Source: Corallococcus caeni (GTDB lineage: Bacteria > Myxococcota > Myxococcia > Myxococcales > Myxococcaceae). Taken from it: 64,000 bases of DNA. The position numbers and the translations under genes are program-made. Location of the stretch: the NCBI RefSeq assembly GCF_036245865.1, contig NZ_BTTW01000003.1:930001-994000 (forward strand), in the 5' to 3' direction. Each line of letters begins with the position of its first letter. The stretch's first letter is position 1. The notes beneath the pieces were generated by a model. It was given only the letters and a program-made list of their open reading frames with translations, was not told the origin of the DNA and did no database searches. This document shows positions 20,222-28,916 of the stretch, piece by piece.

Positions 20222-21981
20222 GGTCCTTCTCCCAGTGCGGTGGCCATCCGCGTGAAGAGGTGTCGGTGTGCATCCACGTTGGTGGTCCGGTCCACCTGGA
20301 CCTCCACCAGGTGGAGACCGCCTTCCAGCCCGGTGCGCACCGCCGCGCGCAGGGCCGCGGGCGTCGTGGGCCGCTCGAAGCGGGCGCCCGCGAGCGCCGC
20401 CGCGTGCGACAGGTCCACGCCGTGCGGCGTGCCGAAGAGGGCCTCGAACACGTCCGGCTTCGCCACCTGCGCCAGCGGCAGGAAGGAGAAGATGCCGCCG
20501 CCGTCGTTGTTCACCACGACGACGGTCAGGGGCACGCGCGCCCGCGCCGCCGTGACGAGCCCGCCCACGTCGTGCAGGAGCGCCAGGTCGCCGGTCAGCA
20601 GCACCACGGGCCTTCCGGCCGCCGCGGCCATGCCCGCCGCGCTGGACACGATGCCGTCGATGCCGTTGGCACCCCGGTTCGCCAGCACGCGCAGCGGCAC
20701 GCCACCGCCGTGCGCGAACGCATCCACCGCGCGGATCGGCATGCTGCTGGACACGAAGAAGAGCGCGTTCGCCGGCAGCGCCGCCACCACCTCGCGCGCC
20801 AGCCGGGGCTCGGTCAGCGCGTTCGGCTGTTCACCGAGCGCCGTCTCCAGCGCGTTGCGGGCCACCCGCTCCGCGTTCACGAAGTCCTGCGCCCAGCGGC
20901 CCGGGCCTCGCGACAGCCCCTGCGTCAGCGCACGGCACGCGAGCACCGCGTTGCCCTCCACCACCCGCGCCGCCCGGTGCGCCGGGTCGTACAGCGCGCC
21001 CTCGTCGCTGAAGACGGTGATGTCCGCGCCGGAGCCATCCAGCCACTGCTGCGGCGACTTGGGCGTCAGGCCTCCGCCGAAGCGCAGCACCACTTCCGGC
21101 GCGTGGGTCCGCGTGAACGGCTCATGGCGGAGGAGCGCGTCGTAGAGCGACACGGTCAGCGGGCCGCCGCCGTAGCGCGCCTGGGACGTGGCCTCCGCGA
21201 GCACCGGGTAGCCCGTCGCCAGGCTCAGCGCGGCGATGGCGTCCGCGAAGCCGTCGTCCTCGTCGCGCGGGCCGCACACGATGACGCCGCGCTCGGTGGC
21301 GGCGATGCGCGCGCGCACGGCCTCCAGCACCGCCGCGTCCGGGGCGCGAGACGGCGGCGCGATGTGGGTGATGGGCGCGTCCGTCCGCCCCTCCCGCGCG
21401 AGCGCCGTCAGCTTCTCCGCGCCGAAGTCCACTGCGATGGGCGCCAGCGGTTCTCGGAACGGCACGTTGAGCTGCACGGCGCCCCGGGGCGCGCGGCACG
21501 CGGTGCCCACCGCGCGGGCGGCCGTGGCGCGCAGGTGCGCGAGGGCGGGGCTGCTCGCCTCCGGCAGGCCCACGTCCGCGAACAGCCGCGCGAAGTCACC
21601 GTAGAAGCGCGCCTGGGGCACCGTCTGCGGCGCGCCCCAGCCCTGCAGCTCCAGCGGCCGGTCCGCCGTGAGGATGACCAGCGGCACCTGGGCCATGGCC
21701 GCCTCGATGACGGCCGGGAAGAAGTGCGCGCCCGCCGAACCGCTCGTCGCCACCAGCACCACCGGCTGGCGCGACTGCTTCGCCACGCCCAGCGCGAAGA
21801 AGCCCGCGCTCCGCTCGTCGATGACGGACCAGACGCGCAGTCCCGGCGTGCTCGCGCAGGCGAGCGCCAGCGCGGAGGAGCGGGAGCCCGGACACACCAC
21901 CGCGTGCCGCACGCCGCCCCGCACCAGCTCTTCCAGCAGCGCGCGCGACCACAGCACGTTGAGGTTGGCGTCCAGGGACAT
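20212..21981 (-). CDS. menD: SEPHCHC synthase (ThDP enzyme)
   Basis: This 589-residue thiamine-diphosphate enzyme joins isochorismate and 2-oxoglutarate with loss of CO2. VVCPGSRSSALALA near residue 25 is the MenD N-terminal signature. TSGSAGAHFFPAVIEA follows in the PYR domain. GDLALLHDVGGL to NNDGGGIFSFLPLAQ is the ThDP/Mg motif in the PP domain. The ATG at 21981 shares one base with the menF stop (TGATG), a coupling junction. Confidence 0.95.
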   Translation of the reverse strand: MSLDANLNVLWSRALLEELVRGGVRHAVVCPGSRSSALALACASTPGLRVWSVIDERSAGFFALGVAKQSRQPVVLVATSGSAGAHFFPAVIEAAMAQVPLVILTADRPLELQGWGAPQTVPQARFYGDFARLFADVGLPEASSPALAHLRATAARAVGTACRAPRGAVQLNVPFREPLAPIAVDFGAEKLTALAREGRTDAPITHIAPPSRAPDAAVLEAVRARIAATERGVIVCGPRDEDDGFADAIAALSLATGYPVLAEATSQARYGGGPLTVSLYDALLRHEPFTRTHAPEVVLRFGGGLTPKSPQQWLDGSGADITVFSDEGALYDPAHRAARVVEGNAVLACRALTQGLSRGPGRWAQDFVNAERVARNALETALGEQPNALTEPRLAREVVAALPANALFFVSSSMPIRAVDAFAHGGGVPLRVLANRGANGIDGIVSSAAGMAAAAGRPVVLLTGDLALLHDVGGLVTAARARVPLTVVVVNNDGGGIFSFLPLAQVAKPDVFEALFGTPHGVDLSHAAALAGARFERPTTPAALRAAVRTGLEGGLHLVEVQVDRTTNVDAHRHLFTRMATALGEGPWA

Positions 21982-23276
21982 CACCGGCCCCCCAGCGCGC
22001 GCAGCATGGCCAGACTCTTCATCTCCGTCTCCCGCCACTCTGACTCCGCGCTGGAGCCGGCGACGATGCCCGCGCCCACGAAGAGCCGGGCCTTCGCCCC
22101 GCGCACCAGCGCCGAGCGCAACGCCACCACCAGGTGCGCGCGCCCCGGGCCCACCCAGCCCACCGGCCCCGCGTACCAGCCACGGTCCAGGGACTCGTGC
22201 TCCACCAGGAAGGACAGCGCGCGCTCGCGCGGCGTGCCACCCACCGCGGGCGTGGGGTGCAGCGCGGTGACGACCTTCGCGGTGTCCACGCCGTCCGCCA
22301 GCTCCGCGCGGATGCCCGTGCGCAGGTGCACCACGTTCTTCAGCGCGAGCACCGACGGCTGCGCGTCCGCGGACACGCTCGCCGACACCGGCGTCAGCGC
22401 CTGGAGGATGTAGCGCACCACCGCGTCATGCTCGCGCCGGTCCTTGTCGCTGGCGTCCAGCGCCGCCCCGCCGCCCGGCGCCGCGGAGCCCGCGAGCGCC
22501 TCCGTCTCCAGCCGCCGCCCGTCCACCCGGCACAGCGTCTCCGGCGTCGCGCCCAGGAAGCCCGTGCCGTCCGGCGCGCGGAAGAGGAACGTGGCACAGC
22601 GCGGGTTCTGTTCACGCAGCCGCGCCAGCACGTCCACCACGTCGAAGGGCGCCGGTCCCTCCGCCTCCAGCGCCCGCGCCAGCACCACCTTGTGCAGCTG
22701 GCCCGCGCCAATGGCCTCCACCGCGCGGTCCACCAGCGCCTCGAAGTCCCGCCGCGACGACTCCGTGCGCAGCGCCACCGGCGCGCCCACCGGATGCCGG
22801 TACGCCTGCGGAAAGGAGGCCCGCACGCGCTCCAGCCGCGAGCGCACCACGTCCTCCGCGCCCGCCCCTTCCAGCGCGAAGACGGCGACCGACAGCCCGC
22901 CGCCGTCACGCCACACCAGCACCTCCGGCAGCGTCCAGCGCGCCAGGCCATGCGAGCGCCACGCGCCGTCCACCGGCTCCGTCGGGCTGAAGCGCATGCC
23001 GCCAAACCAGGGCCCGGGCAGCTGGGGAGCCGCCGCGTCCAACCACCGCACGCCGTCGTGGCCGAGCGCACCGAGCACCACCGGCAGCTCGCCAGGAGCA
23101 TGCGCTTCGAGCACGCCCGCCTCACCCCACCCCGCCACCGCCTCGCGCGCCACCGGCCGCTCCCAGTAGACGGAAGGCACGCCCAGGCTGCCCGCTCCAG
23201 CCAGGGGATCCACTCCGGCCAGCGGCATCATCCCGGCGACCCATCGCGGGCCCTCAGCGGGACTGAGCGGCGTCAT
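21981..23276 (-). CDS. menF: Isochorismate synthase
   Basis: This 431-residue chorismate-using enzyme makes isochorismate, the first committed menaquinone intermediate. QLHKVVLARALE holds the catalytic Lys region, FLGATPETLCRVDG and ALAGSAAPGGG the family core, and HLRTGIRAEL, LHPTPAVGGTPRERAL and GWYAGPVGWVG the Mg/chorismate site. It leads the minus-strand operon menF-D-H-A-C-E. AGGAG sits nine bases before the ATG. Salicylate and EntC-like enzymes are relatives, but menD follows directly. Confidence 0.93.
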   Translation of the reverse strand: MTPLSPAEGPRWVAGMMPLAGVDPLAGAGSLGVPSVYWERPVAREAVAGWGEAGVLEAHAPGELPVVLGALGHDGVRWLDAAAPQLPGPWFGGMRFSPTEPVDGAWRSHGLARWTLPEVLVWRDGGGLSVAVFALEGAGAEDVVRSRLERVRASFPQAYRHPVGAPVALRTESSRRDFEALVDRAVEAIGAGQLHKVVLARALEAEGPAPFDVVDVLARLREQNPRCATFLFRAPDGTGFLGATPETLCRVDGRRLETEALAGSAAPGGGAALDASDKDRREHDAVVRYILQALTPVSASVSADAQPSVLALKNVVHLRTGIRAELADGVDTAKVVTALHPTPAVGGTPRERALSFLVEHESLDRGWYAGPVGWVGPGRAHLVVALRSALVRGAKARLFVGAGIVAGSSAESEWRETEMKSLAMLRALGGR

Positions 23277-23323
23277 CAGCCATTCTCCTGTACCTCGGGG
23301 GATGCGGGTGACATCACCTTCGA

Positions 23324-23351
23324 TTGTCTTCTAAGCGATCTCGGCTATACA
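23324..23351 (+). promoter_or_regulatory. Promoter of the aro operon
   Basis: TTGTCT at 23324-23329, a 16-base spacer and TATACA at 23346-23351 form a good housekeeping-type promoter for the DAHP synthase operon. The start of transcription should be near 23358, just ahead of the palindrome at 23360-23383. Confidence 0.6.
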
Positions 23352-23359
23352 TGCACCAA

Positions 23360-23383
23360 GGAGTTCAAAACCGCTTGAACTCC
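23360..23383 (+). promoter_or_regulatory. Perfect palindrome at the aro transcription start
   Basis: GGAGTTCAA, loop AACCGC, TTGAACTCC is an exact nine-base inverted repeat placed two to 25 bases after the predicted start site. It could be a repressor operator or a 5'-end hairpin in the mRNA. A short in-frame coding run, [11 protein letters not shown], begins at 23384 directly after it and overlaps the DAHP synthase start in another frame, which would fit a leader peptide. Confidence 0.5.
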
Positions 23384-23423
23384 ATGGAATACGAATTCCA
23401 GCAACTCCAGCGAGGGAGCCGCC

Positions 23424-24320
23424 GTGGGAGCCCAGCAACCAGACGACCCAGCCGGGCGGCGTGACCCGGGTGCACACCGCGTCCTACGCGCAGCGCATCC
23501 TTCGGGCACCCGCATCCAGGTGGGGGGCGTGGAGGTGGGCGGGCCCGGCTTCGTGGTGATGGCGGGGCCGTGCGCGGTGGAGGGCGCGGAGCAGCTGGAG
23601 CTGGCGGCCCGCGCGGTGTCACAGGCGGGGGCGCACCTCTTGCGCGGGGGCGTGTTCAAGCCACGCACCAGTCCGTACGCGTTCCAGGGCATGGGAGAGC
23701 CGGGGCTGAAGCTGTTGGTGGACGCGGGCCGGCGTCACGGCCTGCCCATCATCAGCGAGGTGATGGAGACGGAGCAACTGCCCCTCATGGCGCAGCACGC
23801 GGACATCCTCCAGGTGGGCGCGCGGAACATGCAGAACTTCGGGCTGCTGCGCGCGCTGGGGCGGCTGCGCAAGCCGGTGCTGCTCAAGCGCGGGCTGTCC
23901 GCCACGGTGCAGGAGTGGCTCAACGCCGCCGAGTACATCCTGGCGGGCGGCAACGAGCAGGTGCTGCTGTGCGAGCGCGGCATCCGGACCTTTGAAACAT
24001 CGATGCGAAACACGCTGGACCTGGCCGCGGTGGCGTGGGCGAAGGAGCGCACGCACCTGCCGGTCATCGTGGATCCGTCGCACGCCACGGGCCTCCCGTC
24101 GCTCATCACGCCCATGTCGCTGGCGGCGGCGGCCTGCGGGGCGGATGGTCTGTTGATTGAAGTCCACCCCCGGCCGGAGCAGGCGCTTTGTGATGGGCAG
24201 CAGGCCATGTCGCCCGGGGATTTCGCTACGTTGATGCAGCGGTTGCCCGGCGTGCTCGCCGCGGTGGACCGTCACCTCTACACGCCGGCGGGTCCGGCCC
24301 AGATCGCGGGGGCGCGATGA
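23424..24320 (+). CDS. aroF: 3-deoxy-7-phosphoheptulonate synthase (type I beta)
   Basis: This 298-residue enzyme condenses phosphoenolpyruvate and erythrose 4-phosphate, the first shikimate step. It belongs to the B. subtilis/KDO8P-like class. [12 protein letters not shown] near residue 43, [18 protein letters not shown] and the C-terminal [12 protein letters not shown] are signatures; C49 and H224 fit metal ligands. The N-terminal 40 residues are short and Arg/Ala-rich with no recognisable regulatory domain. Start is GTG, with AGGGAG six bases upstream. Its stop overlaps the menG ATG (ATGA). Confidence 0.93.
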   Translation: MGAQQPDDPAGRRDPGAHRVLRAAHPSGTRIQVGGVEVGGPGFVVMAGPCAVEGAEQLELAARAVSQAGAHLLRGGVFKPRTSPYAFQGMGEPGLKLLVDAGRRHGLPIISEVMETEQLPLMAQHADILQVGARNMQNFGLLRALGRLRKPVLLKRGLSATVQEWLNAAEYILAGGNEQVLLCERGIRTFETSMRNTLDLAAVAWAKERTHLPVIVDPSHATGLPSLITPMSLAAAACGADGLLIEVHPRPEQALCDGQQAMSPGDFATLMQRLPGVLAAVDRHLYTPAGPAQIAGAR

Positions 24321-25006
24321 GCACCGAAGTCCGTCAGATGTTCTCCTCCATCGCCACGCGCTACGACGTGACGAACGAAGTCCTCTCCCTCGGCATCCAC
24401 CGGCTGTGGCGGCGCTCGGCGGTGAAGCTCAGCGGCGCGAAGGACGGCAGCCACGTGCTGGACTGCGCGACCGGCACGGGCGACCTGGCGCTGGCGTTCA
24501 AGCGCAAGGTGGGCTCCACGGGCCGCGTGGTGGGCACGGACTTCTGCCCGGAGATGCTGGAGAGCGCGCCGGCCAAGGCGGCCAAGGCGGGCCTGGAGGT
24601 GGAGTTCCAGGTGCAGGACGCCATGGCGCTCACCCTGCCGGACAACAGCTTCGACGTGGCGTCCATCTCCTTCGGCATCCGCAACGTGGATGATCCGGTG
24701 AAGTGCCTCCAGGAGATGGCGCGCGTGGTGCGCCCCGGCGGCCGCGTGGTGGTGCTGGAGTTCGGCCAGCCCACGGGCCCGTACGGCGCGCTGTTCCGCT
24801 TCTACAGCAAGACGGTGATGCCGGCGATCGGCGGCCTCCTGACGGGCAACCGCGCGGCGTACCAATACCTGCCCCGCACCGCCGCGGCCTTCCCCGCCGG
24901 CGAGCGCTTCCTCGCCCTGATGGACCAGGCCGGCGCCTACTCCGAGCGCGCCGCCCACCCCCTGCTGTTTGGAACCGCCTACGTCTATGTCGGCACCGTC
25001 CGTTGA
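24317..25006 (+). CDS. menG: Demethylmenaquinone methyltransferase
   Basis: This 229-residue class I methyltransferase of the UbiE/MenG family carries out the last step of menaquinone synthesis. [22 protein letters not shown] is the UbiE N-terminal signature, [14 protein letters not shown] is motif I, and [20 protein letters not shown] and [17 protein letters not shown] are the UbiE family boxes. Because the rest of the men pathway is next door, menaquinone is the likely product. It sits inside the aro operon, overlapping both neighbours. Confidence 0.94.
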   Translation: MSTEVRQMFSSIATRYDVTNEVLSLGIHRLWRRSAVKLSGAKDGSHVLDCATGTGDLALAFKRKVGSTGRVVGTDFCPEMLESAPAKAAKAGLEVEFQVQDAMALTLPDNSFDVASISFGIRNVDDPVKCLQEMARVVRPGGRVVVLEFGQPTGPYGALFRFYSKTVMPAIGGLLTGNRAAYQYLPRTAAAFPAGERFLALMDQAGAYSERAAHPLLFGTAYVYVGTVR

Positions 25007-25586
25007 GGCCCGGCGGCTCCTCGTCTCGCAAGTCGTCGCGTCGGTAGACCCCAGACTCCAGCAGGCGCTCCAGGGGGCCCTCTCGGCCCCGGGGCCCTGC
25101 CCCCGCCCGGCGGGAGCGCAGACCGTCGTCATCGCCGGACACCGCGCCGCGGGGAAGACCCGCCTGCTGCCGCTCGTCTCGAAGCTGCTCGGGCGGCCCG
25201 GCCTGGACCTGGACGCGGAGCTGGAGCGCCGGCACGGGCGCCCGCTCCGCTCCTGGGTCGCGGAGTCCCCCACCACCTTCCGCGCCGCCGAGCGCGAGAC
25301 GCTGGGCCTGCTTCCCGCGGGCAGCGTGGTGGCGGTGGGCGGCGGCTTCCTGTCGCATCATCCGGACGCGCTCGCCGGGCACTTCACGCTCGTCGTCCCC
25401 GTCACCTTCGACACGTACCGCGAGCGGCTGATGGCGGACACGACGCGCCCCCGGCTGCGCGCGGACGTGTCGCTGGAGGAGGAGCTGCACTCGCTGTTCC
25501 ATGAACGCGAGGCGCTGCACGCCCGCGTCCCCACCATCGCCCTGGCGGACTTCCTCCGGGGCTGTCTGGTCCAGGAGCCCGCGTGA
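24987..25586 (+). CDS. aroK: Shikimate kinase (divergent)
   Basis: This 199-residue P-loop kinase phosphorylates shikimate. An N-terminal extension of about 40 residues precedes VVIAGHRAAGKTRLLPLVSK, the Walker A. LDLDAELERRHG supplies the shikimate Asp pair, TTFRAAERETL the substrate Arg, and VAVGGGFLS the GGG loop. RPRL is the lid Arg. The start ATG at 24987 lies inside the menG 3' end (20-base overlap); its stop overlaps aroDE. It is more divergent than typical AroK, but context and motifs agree. Confidence 0.85.
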   Translation: MSAPSVEARRLLVSQVVASVDPRLQQALQGALSAPGPCPRPAGAQTVVIAGHRAAGKTRLLPLVSKLLGRPGLDLDAELERRHGRPLRSWVAESPTTFRAAERETLGLLPAGSVVAVGGGFLSHHPDALAGHFTLVVPVTFDTYRERLMADTTRPRLRADVSLEEELHSLFHEREALHARVPTIALADFLRGCLVQEPA

Positions 25587-26833
25587 TGGCCACCCGGCGA
25601 ATCATCACCCTGCCCCCCACCCTCACCGGCGCGGACGCCGTGGCCTTCGCGCAAGACGGGCTCAAGCGGGGCGCGGACGTCATCGAGGTGCGGACCGACC
25701 TGCACGCGGCCGGTGACATCGACCCGGACGCCCTCGCCCGCGTGATGCCGCTGCTCGTCTCCGAGCGGGGCAAGCCGCTGCCCGCCCCGTGGATCCAGGC
25801 CGCGTGGCGCGTGGACCGCGACGTGGAGCGCGCGCAGGACATGGATGCGCCGCCGGGGAAGCTGCTCGCGTCGCACCACGCGGAAGGGCCGCTGACGACG
25901 GCGGAGGCGCTCAGGCGCTGGTCCCGTCCCCTTCCGCCGGACGCGCTGGTGAAGCACGTGGAGCCCATGGACGGGCCCGCGCACCTGGACGTGCTGCTTC
26001 AGACGCAGGCCCAGCTGTCCCAGCGCTTCGGCGCCGAGCGCGTCACCGTGCTGGGCATGGGGCCCGTCGCCATCCCCGCGCGCGCGGTGCTCTCGCGCAG
26101 CAATGGCCTGGAGTACGTGGCGATGGGCGGCCCGTGGACGGCCGCGCCGGGACAGCGCCTGCTGGACGACGTGGTGCGCGAGCACCGCAAGGCGAAGGAT
26201 CCGCGCGCGCTCCGCCTGGGCATCCTGGGCACGTCCATCGCGCACTCGCGCTCGCCGCGGATCCACCGTCAGCCGTTCGACCGCATCGACCTGGCGGAGG
26301 CCGCGCCGGTGGAGGCGGTGGTGGACGCGATGCTGCCGCACTACGCGGGCTTCGCCGTGACGAGCCCGTTCAAGATGCGGCTCGCGAAGCACACGGGCTC
26401 GTCGCTGGAGGCCATCAACACGCTGGTGCGCCGGGGCTCGCGGTGGGAGTCCTTCAACACCGACACGGAGGGCGCGCGCGCGGTGCTGGAGCGGCTGGGC
26501 GCGAAGGACGTCGCGGTGCTGGGCGACGGCGGATCCACGCAGGCGTTGCGGCTGGTGGCCGCTGAACAGGCACTCGCCCTGCGGGTCGTGCGGCGGGCGG
26601 AGATTCAAACACCGCTGACAGGTGATTGGGTCTGGACGTGGCCAGACCGGGTCGCTCCGCCCGAAAACCTGAGATTCCAGCGGGCACGCGTGGCGGTGAT
26701 CGCATACGGTGCGCCCGGCCGGCGCGTCGCCGCGGAGATCGTTCGCCGCGGGGGCACCCCACTCCTGCTCGGGGCGGCGTGGTTCGTCGCCCAGGCCCGG
26801 CGGCAGCGACAACTCTGGGAAACGGCGACATGA
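25586..26833 (+). CDS. aroDE: Fused 3-dehydroquinate dehydratase (type I)-shikimate dehydrogenase
   Basis: This 415-residue fusion performs two consecutive steps. Residues 1-205 are type I dehydratase: VIEVRTDLH, the base-His segment KLLASHHAEGPLT, the Schiff-base Lys in DALVKHVEPM, and VTVLGMGPVAIPARAVLSR. Residues 210-415 are shikimate dehydrogenase: LGILGTSIAHSRSPRIH, AVTSPFKMRLAKH (catalytic Lys), LEAINTLVRR, FNTDTEGA (Asp) and VLGDGGSTQAL. Both halves are shorter than stand-alone enzymes, summing to about 80-90 residues less. ATG 25586 shares one base with the aroK stop; a GTG three bases earlier is an alternative. Confidence 0.9.
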   Translation: MATRRIITLPPTLTGADAVAFAQDGLKRGADVIEVRTDLHAAGDIDPDALARVMPLLVSERGKPLPAPWIQAAWRVDRDVERAQDMDAPPGKLLASHHAEGPLTTAEALRRWSRPLPPDALVKHVEPMDGPAHLDVLLQTQAQLSQRFGAERVTVLGMGPVAIPARAVLSRSNGLEYVAMGGPWTAAPGQRLLDDVVREHRKAKDPRALRLGILGTSIAHSRSPRIHRQPFDRIDLAEAAPVEAVVDAMLPHYAGFAVTSPFKMRLAKHTGSSLEAINTLVRRGSRWESFNTDTEGARAVLERLGAKDVAVLGDGGSTQALRLVAAEQALALRVVRRAEIQTPLTGDWVWTWPDRVAPPENLRFQRARVAVIAYGAPGRRVAAEIVRRGGTPLLLGAAWFVAQARRQRQLWETAT

Positions 26834-27849
26834 ATACCTTTGGCACCCTCTTCCGGCTGACGACCTTCGGCGAAAGCCACGGCCCGGCGCTGGGCTCCGT
26901 CATCGACGGCTGCCCCGCGGGCGTCCCGCTCACGCGCGAGATGATCCAGGCGGCCCTGGACCGCCGGCGTCCCGGACAGTCCGCCCTGGTGACTCCGCGC
27001 AACGAGCCCGACACCGTCGAGATCCTCTCCGGCGTCTTCCAGGACAAGACGCTGGGCACGCCCATCGCGGCCATCGTGCGCAACGCGAACCAGCGCTCGC
27101 AGGACTACAACCAGCTGGCCAGCGTGGACCGGCCGGGTCACGCGGACGCCGTCTGGCGCGAGCGCTACAAGCACCGCGACCACCGGGGCGGCGGCCGCAC
27201 CAGCGGACGTGAAACGCTCTGCCGAGTCATCGGCGGCGCCGTCGCGGAGGCGTACCTCGCGCGCGACCTGCCGTCGATCAGCACCGTGGCCTACGTCTCC
27301 CAGGTGGGGGAGCTGGTCTCCTCCGTTCCGGCACCGGGCCTCACCCGGGCCATGGTGGACGCCCACCCTACCCGCTGCCCGGACGAAGCCGTCCGTGAAG
27401 AGATGTCCCGTCAGATCCTCGCCGCGAAGGAGGCCGGGGACAGCCTGGGCGGCTCCATCGACGTGCGCGTGGAGGGCCTGCCCGTCGGCCTGGGCGAGCC
27501 CATCTTCGGCAAGCTGAAGGCGCTCATCGCGCAGGCGCTCGGCAGCATCGGCGCCGTGACCGGTGTCGTGTGGGGTCCGCCGGATCTGATCCAGCGCCTG
27601 GGACAGCCCGGAACGAAGTTCCACGCCGTGAAGGACGCGTACGGCGGCATCCAGGGTGGGCTCGCCAACGGTGAGCCCATGCAGGTGCGCGCCTTCTTCA
27701 AGCCCCCCGCGACGCTCGCGGATCACGCCAAGGGCGGCCGTCACGACCCGTGCATCATGCCCCGCGCCGTCCCGGTGCTGGAGGCCATGGTGTCGCTCGT
27801 CATCGCCGACCTCGTCCAGCAACTCAACGCCCGCCCCCACTCCGCATGA
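26830..27849 (+). CDS. aroC: Chorismate synthase
   Basis: This 339-residue FMN-dependent enzyme removes phosphate from EPSP to give chorismate. TFGESHGPALGSVIDGCPAG near residue 11, the RRRPGQS loop and HRDHRGGGRTSGRET near residue 117 are the family signatures, including both active-site His. HDPCIMPRAVPVLEAM is the C-terminal one. It is slightly shorter than the E. coli enzyme. The ATGA start overlaps the aroDE stop; the frame upstream of 26830 is a shadow. Confidence 0.96.
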   Translation: MNTFGTLFRLTTFGESHGPALGSVIDGCPAGVPLTREMIQAALDRRRPGQSALVTPRNEPDTVEILSGVFQDKTLGTPIAAIVRNANQRSQDYNQLASVDRPGHADAVWRERYKHRDHRGGGRTSGRETLCRVIGGAVAEAYLARDLPSISTVAYVSQVGELVSSVPAPGLTRAMVDAHPTRCPDEAVREEMSRQILAAKEAGDSLGGSIDVRVEGLPVGLGEPIFGKLKALIAQALGSIGAVTGVVWGPPDLIQRLGQPGTKFHAVKDAYGGIQGGLANGEPMQVRAFFKPPATLADHAKGGRHDPCIMPRAVPVLEAMVSLVIADLVQQLNARPHSA

Positions 27850-28916
27850 GCCCGCTTCCTCCCGGTTCCTACCGTCCCCCGGCCGACCGCTGGGGTTCCT
27901 TCACGAAGCTCGCCGCCCGCCTGCCCGAGGGCAGCGTCGCCGTGGTGGACCGCACCGTCGCGCGCTTCCACCCTACGCTCCTCCCCACGCTGGAGGCCCG
28001 GAAGCCGCGCGCCATCATCCAGCTGGTCGGCGGTGAGCGCGCCAAGAGCCTCATCTCGCTGCAGAAGGTGCTCGCGGGCGGCATCAACCTGCCGCGCTCC
28101 GGCACGCTCGTCGCCGTGGGCGGTGGCACCGTGGGCGACGTGGCCACCGTGGCCGCGCACCTGCTCAAGCGCGGCGTGCGGCTGGTGCAGGTGCCCACCA
28201 CGCTGCTCGCGGCGGTGGACAGCAGCCTGGGCGGCAAGGGCGCGGTGGACCTCGTCGTGCGCGGTCGCGTGGTGAAGAACCCCGCCGGCGTCTTCCACTA
28301 CGCGGATGAGACGTGGCTGTGCCCGGAGCTGTACGCCACGCTGTCCGACGCGCAGGTGCGCGAGGGCTCCATCGAGGCGTGGAAGATGGTCGCGTCGCTG
28401 GATGCGTCCCTCTTCAAGCGCTACGTGCGCACGCCGCCGTCGCTGGAGAAGCTGGTGAAGGACGCGCGCGGCCTGAAGGAAGGCGTCTGCGCGAAGGACC
28501 CCTACGAGCACCAGGGCCTGCGCCGCGTGCTCAACTTCGGCCACACCTTCGGCCACGTGCTGGAGAGCCTGTCGCGCTTCAAGCTGTCGCACGGCGACGC
28601 GGTGGGCCTGGGCATCCTCTGGGCCCTGGACGTGGGCCGGCACCTGGGCATCACGCCGGAGCCGGTGGCGCACGAGGTGGAGCGCGCGCTGGCGCGAGGC
28701 CCGGGCGTGCTGGGCCGCGACCGCGCCGCGGAGCTGGCCCACCGCGCGTCGTTGAAGGACGTGGCCGCGCTCCTTGACGCCGACAAGAAGGCCGGCGCCC
28801 AGGGCGAGCTGCGCATGGTGCTGCTCACCGCCGTGGGCACCGCCGAAGTCGTGGATGTGATGCCAAAGACGTGGCGGGCCCTGTGGCCCGCCTGGACCCG
28901 TGGAGCCCGCCCTTGA
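27846..28916 (+). CDS. aroB: 3-dehydroquinate synthase
   Basis: This 356-residue NAD- and metal-dependent enzyme cyclises DAHP to 3-dehydroquinate. VAVGGGTVGDVATVAAH binds NAD, QVPTTLLAAVDSSLGGKGAV is the substrate loop, EGSIEAWKM carries a metal-binding Glu, and LNFGHTFGHVLES and KLSHGDAVGLGI supply the two metal His. The start ATG at 27846 overlaps the aroC stop by four bases (ATGA). Confidence 0.95.
   Translation: MSPLPPGSYRPPADRWGSFTKLAARLPEGSVAVVDRTVARFHPTLLPTLEARKPRAIIQLVGGERAKSLISLQKVLAGGINLPRSGTLVAVGGGTVGDVATVAAHLLKRGVRLVQVPTTLLAAVDSSLGGKGAVDLVVRGRVVKNPAGVFHYADETWLCPELYATLSDAQVREGSIEAWKMVASLDASLFKRYVRTPPSLEKLVKDARGLKEGVCAKDPYEHQGLRRVLNFGHTFGHVLESLSRFKLSHGDAVGLGILWALDVGRHLGITPEPVAHEVERALARGPGVLGRDRAAELAHRASLKDVAALLDADKKAGAQGELRMVLLTAVGTAEVVDVMPKTWRALWPAWTRGARP

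Noticed and set aside
23351-23464. A leader gene encoding [20 protein letters not shown] and more
   Set aside because: Its ATG lies ahead of the predicted transcription start. Only the second part from 23384 could be translated, and it has few aromatic codons.
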